Under the pieces are notes generated by a model. It made no database searches, was not told the origin of the DNA, and was given only the letters and a program-made list of their open reading frames with translations. From the NCBI GenBank assembly GCA_027069645.1, contig JALXEI010000136.1, positions 1 to 6,234 on the forward strand: DNA of 6,234 nucleotides, in the 5' to 3' direction. This document shows positions 4,605-6,234 of this stretch, one piece after another. The DNA is from Hyphomicrobiales bacterium. Its GTDB lineage: Bacteria > Pseudomonadota > Alphaproteobacteria > Rhizobiales > JAKIUO01. Position 1 is the stretch's first letter; every line of letters begins with the position of its first letter. A program made the translations under genes and the position numbers.

Positions 4605-5606
4605 ATGAGCGCAAGCAAACCACGCGTCATTGTCACACGCAGACTGCCCGAACGGGTGGAAACACGCATGTGCGAACTGTTCGACACCGAACTGAACATC
4701 AAGGACCGGCCCATGAGCGAAAAGCAGCTTATGGATGCCGTGGCCGAGGCCGATGTACTGGTGCCCACCGTTACCGATATTATTGATGAAAAAGTGCTGT
4801 CGGCTGCCGGGGAAAACCTCAGGCTGATTGCCAATTTCGGCACCGGCGTTGACAAGATCGACCTTGAAGCGGCGAACACCAGGGGCATAACCGTTACCAA
4901 TACGCCTGGAGTGCTCACCGAAGACACAGCCGACATGACAATGGCCCTCATTCTCGCCGTTCCCCGCCGCCTTGTGCAGGGAGCGGTTTTTTTACAGCAA
5001 CGTGTCGAGGAATGGGAGGGCTGGTCCCCCACCTGGATGCTGGGCCACCGGATTACCGGCAAGCGACTGGGGATTGTCGGAATGGGACGTATCGGCACCG
5101 CGGTTGCCCATCGGGCGCGGGCCTTTGGCATGCAGATTCACTATCACAATCGCCGCCCCGTACCCGCCGGTCTGGAAGCGGAGCTGGAAGCCACCTACTG
5201 GGACAGCCTTGACCAGATGCTGGCCCGCATGGATATTGTCTCGGTCAACTGCCCTCACACACCGGCCACCTATCATCTGCTTTCAAAGCGCCGCCTCGCC
5301 CTGATGAAACCGACAAGCTATATCGTCAATACCGCAAGGGGCGAGGTCATCGACGAAACGGCACTCACACAATTGCTTGAAAAAGGCCTGATTGCCGGCG
5401 CCGGTCTTGATGTCTTCGAACATGAGCCGGCCATAAATCCCAAACTGCTGGCCAACGAACGCGTTGTCGTCCTGCCGCATCTGGGATCTGCCACGATCGA
5501 GGGACGCGAGGCGATGGGCGACAAGGTGATCATCAATATCAAGATGTTCATGGATGGTCATCTGCCCCCCGATCGCGTTCTGCCCGATACATGCCGGGAT
5601 TCCTGA
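4605..5606 (+). CDS. D-2-hydroxyacid dehydrogenase (glyoxylate/hydroxypyruvate reductase type)
   Basis: A 333-residue cytosolic NAD(P)H-dependent enzyme of the D-isomer 2-hydroxyacid dehydrogenase family. The likely reaction is reduction of glyoxylate to glycolate and of hydroxypyruvate to D-glycerate. Family marks in order: NFGTGVDKID (77-86), TNTPGVLTEDTAD (98-110), the dinucleotide-binding G159-x-G161-xx-G164 (GIVGMGRIG), NTARGEVID (242-250), GLDVFEHEP (267-275) and LPHLGSAT (290-297). The catalytic trio is R245, E274 and H292, with the 29- and 18-residue spacing of characterised GyaR enzymes. N182-R183-R184 after the second beta strand, with no acidic residue there, suggests NADP(H) over NAD(H); this is inference. 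The ATG at 4605 is preceded by GGAG 9 nt upstream. An in-frame ATG at 4545 adds 20 residues that fit no family member. Substrate choice within the family cannot be settled by sequence alone. Confidence 0.92.
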   Translation: MSASKPRVIVTRRLPERVETRMCELFDTELNIKDRPMSEKQLMDAVAEADVLVPTVTDIIDEKVLSAAGENLRLIANFGTGVDKIDLEAANTRGITVTNTPGVLTEDTADMTMALILAVPRRLVQGAVFLQQRVEEWEGWSPTWMLGHRITGKRLGIVGMGRIGTAVAHRARAFGMQIHYHNRRPVPAGLEAELEATYWDSLDQMLARMDIVSVNCPHTPATYHLLSKRRLALMKPTSYIVNTARGEVIDETALTQLLEKGLIAGAGLDVFEHEPAINPKLLANERVVVLPHLGSATIEGREAMGDKVIINIKMFMDGHLPPDRVLPDTCRDS

Positions 5607-5706
5607 TCACCCCTCCATGTGACAGGCAAAATCGCGAACCGTCAGATTCATGCTGCAATCTTTTGCTCAAACCGACAGAACGTTTCAATATTACCGGGTA
5701 AAAGCA

Positions 5707-6135
5707 ATGGACCTTCTCGAATGGTCGGACGAACTCAGCGTTGGCATTGACCTGATTGACAAACAGCATATGGTTCTCGTGCGCACCATCAATCTTCTGG
5801 CTATGGCCATTGAACAAAACAGCGAACGCGAACTGCTCGTTGCCATCTTTGAAACGCTTGCCGACTATACACGCACCCACTTTGCCTATGAGGAAGAGCT
5901 GTTCGAACACTATGGTTATCCCGAAAGCAACCTGCACAAACAGGACCACCAGGCCCTGACTGATCAGGTTGTGTCGCTCAAAAACAGATTTGAAGCCGGT
6001 GAAAACAATCCGGGCCCGGAAGTGCTTAAATTTCTCGTTGAATGGCTCACCGGACATATAATGGGCGCTGACAAACACTACGCTCCCTTCCTGCAAAAAG
6101 CCATGAGAGAACAGAATCACCGGAATGGTCGTTAG
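5707..6135 (+). CDS. Bacteriohemerythrin
   Basis: A 142-residue stand-alone hemerythrin, a four-helix O2-binding protein with a di-iron site, in the cytosol. All seven expected ligands are visible: H21 (IDKQH), H58 and E62 (HFAYEE), H77 and H81 (HKQDH), H117 and D122 (HIMGAD). The family opening, LEWSDELSVGIDLIDKQH (4-21), is complete. The ATG at 5707 gives the usual start a few residues before this block. An ATG at 5650 would add 19 non-family residues with no ribosome site, although the site before 5707 (CGGG) is itself weak. No chemoreceptor or diguanylate cyclase domain is fused. Bacterial relatives store or deliver O2 or serve aerotaxis and respiration in low-oxygen or magnetotactic species. 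The gene is 100 bp past the dehydrogenase with no clear terminator between, so read-through is possible, but a shared function is not implied. Confidence 0.93.
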   Translation: MDLLEWSDELSVGIDLIDKQHMVLVRTINLLAMAIEQNSERELLVAIFETLADYTRTHFAYEEELFEHYGYPESNLHKQDHQALTDQVVSLKNRFEAGENNPGPEVLKFLVEWLTGHIMGADKHYAPFLQKAMREQNHRNGR

Positions 6136-6189
6136 CCGGCATTTCTCGCCAAATCATAACAAAACCGCGTCGGTTCGCCCCTTTTGCTC

Positions 6190-6219
6190 TTGAAGTCGGA
6201 GAGATAAACTCCATATAAT
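6190..6219 (+). promoter_or_regulatory. Sigma-70-like promoter pointing right
   Basis: TTGAAG (6190-6195) and a perfect TATAAT (6214-6219) are 18 nt apart, which is close to the consensus for the housekeeping sigma factor. It lies 55 nt after the hemerythrin stop and faces out of the window, so it likely drives the next gene to the right. Transcription would start about 6226. Confidence 0.5.
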
Positions 6220-6234
6220 TTTTCGGATACAGAT

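Noticed and set aside
5663..5694. TTGCTC / TATTAC as a hemerythrin promoter
   Set aside because: The spacing is 20 nt, too long for a normal sigma-70 promoter, and neither hexamer is strong.
6163..6175. AACCG-CGT-CGGTT hairpin after hemerythrin as a terminator
   Set aside because: The stem is only 5 bp with a 3-nt loop and no T-run follows; too weak to call.

Overview
The window reads as a chromosomal segment of a moderately GC-rich alphaproteobacterium. The main reasons are the gene run YggT / DUF167 / folD, the divergent pair of a periplasmic SH3-like protein and a 2-hydroxyacid dehydrogenase, and the GC-rich palindromes of the CCCGGC-GAAG-GCCGGG kind. I recall all three as typical of that class, but genus and species cannot be fixed from the sequence. 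I see no phage, plasmid, CRISPR, tRNA or rRNA signals and no transposase gene.

Layout. Positions 1-346 hold no gene but a dense set of repeats: a 22-bp repeat with flanking palindromes (about 43-135), then an imperfect foldback palindrome of about 167 bp (184-350). The foldback runs up to and includes the stop codon of a small minus-strand gene for a secreted, four-cysteine, lysine-rich protein (347-625). A 375-bp non-coding stretch separates this gene from a plus-strand cluster: a YggT-family membrane protein (1001-1309), a DUF167 protein (1315-1656) and folD (1653-2537). The gaps in the cluster are 5 bp and an ATGA overlap, so it is very probably one operon. folD makes 5,10-methenyl- and 10-formyl-tetrahydrofolate.

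folD converges on a minus-strand gene (2643-3536) for an N-terminally membrane-anchored protein with an extraordinarily Arg/Lys-rich C-terminal tail. Between them is a perfect 12-bp hairpin next to a second copy of the 22-bp repeat, and this copy supplies the minus-strand gene's stop codon. Upstream of that gene is a 315-bp AT-rich, palindrome-containing gap. Next is another minus-strand gene for an exported protein with two SH3-like modules (3852-4415). It is divergent from a D-2-hydroxyacid dehydrogenase of the glyoxylate/hydroxypyruvate reductase type (4605-5606). A stand-alone bacteriohemerythrin with all seven iron ligands follows (5707-6135). The window ends with a good sigma-70-like promoter pointing out to the right.

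The conserved genes are ordinary housekeeping. The parts worth a second look are the foldback element, the 22-bp repeat that ends a reading frame, and the two exported basic proteins (92 and 297 aa), whose functions I do not recognise. I found no convincing new multi-gene system.
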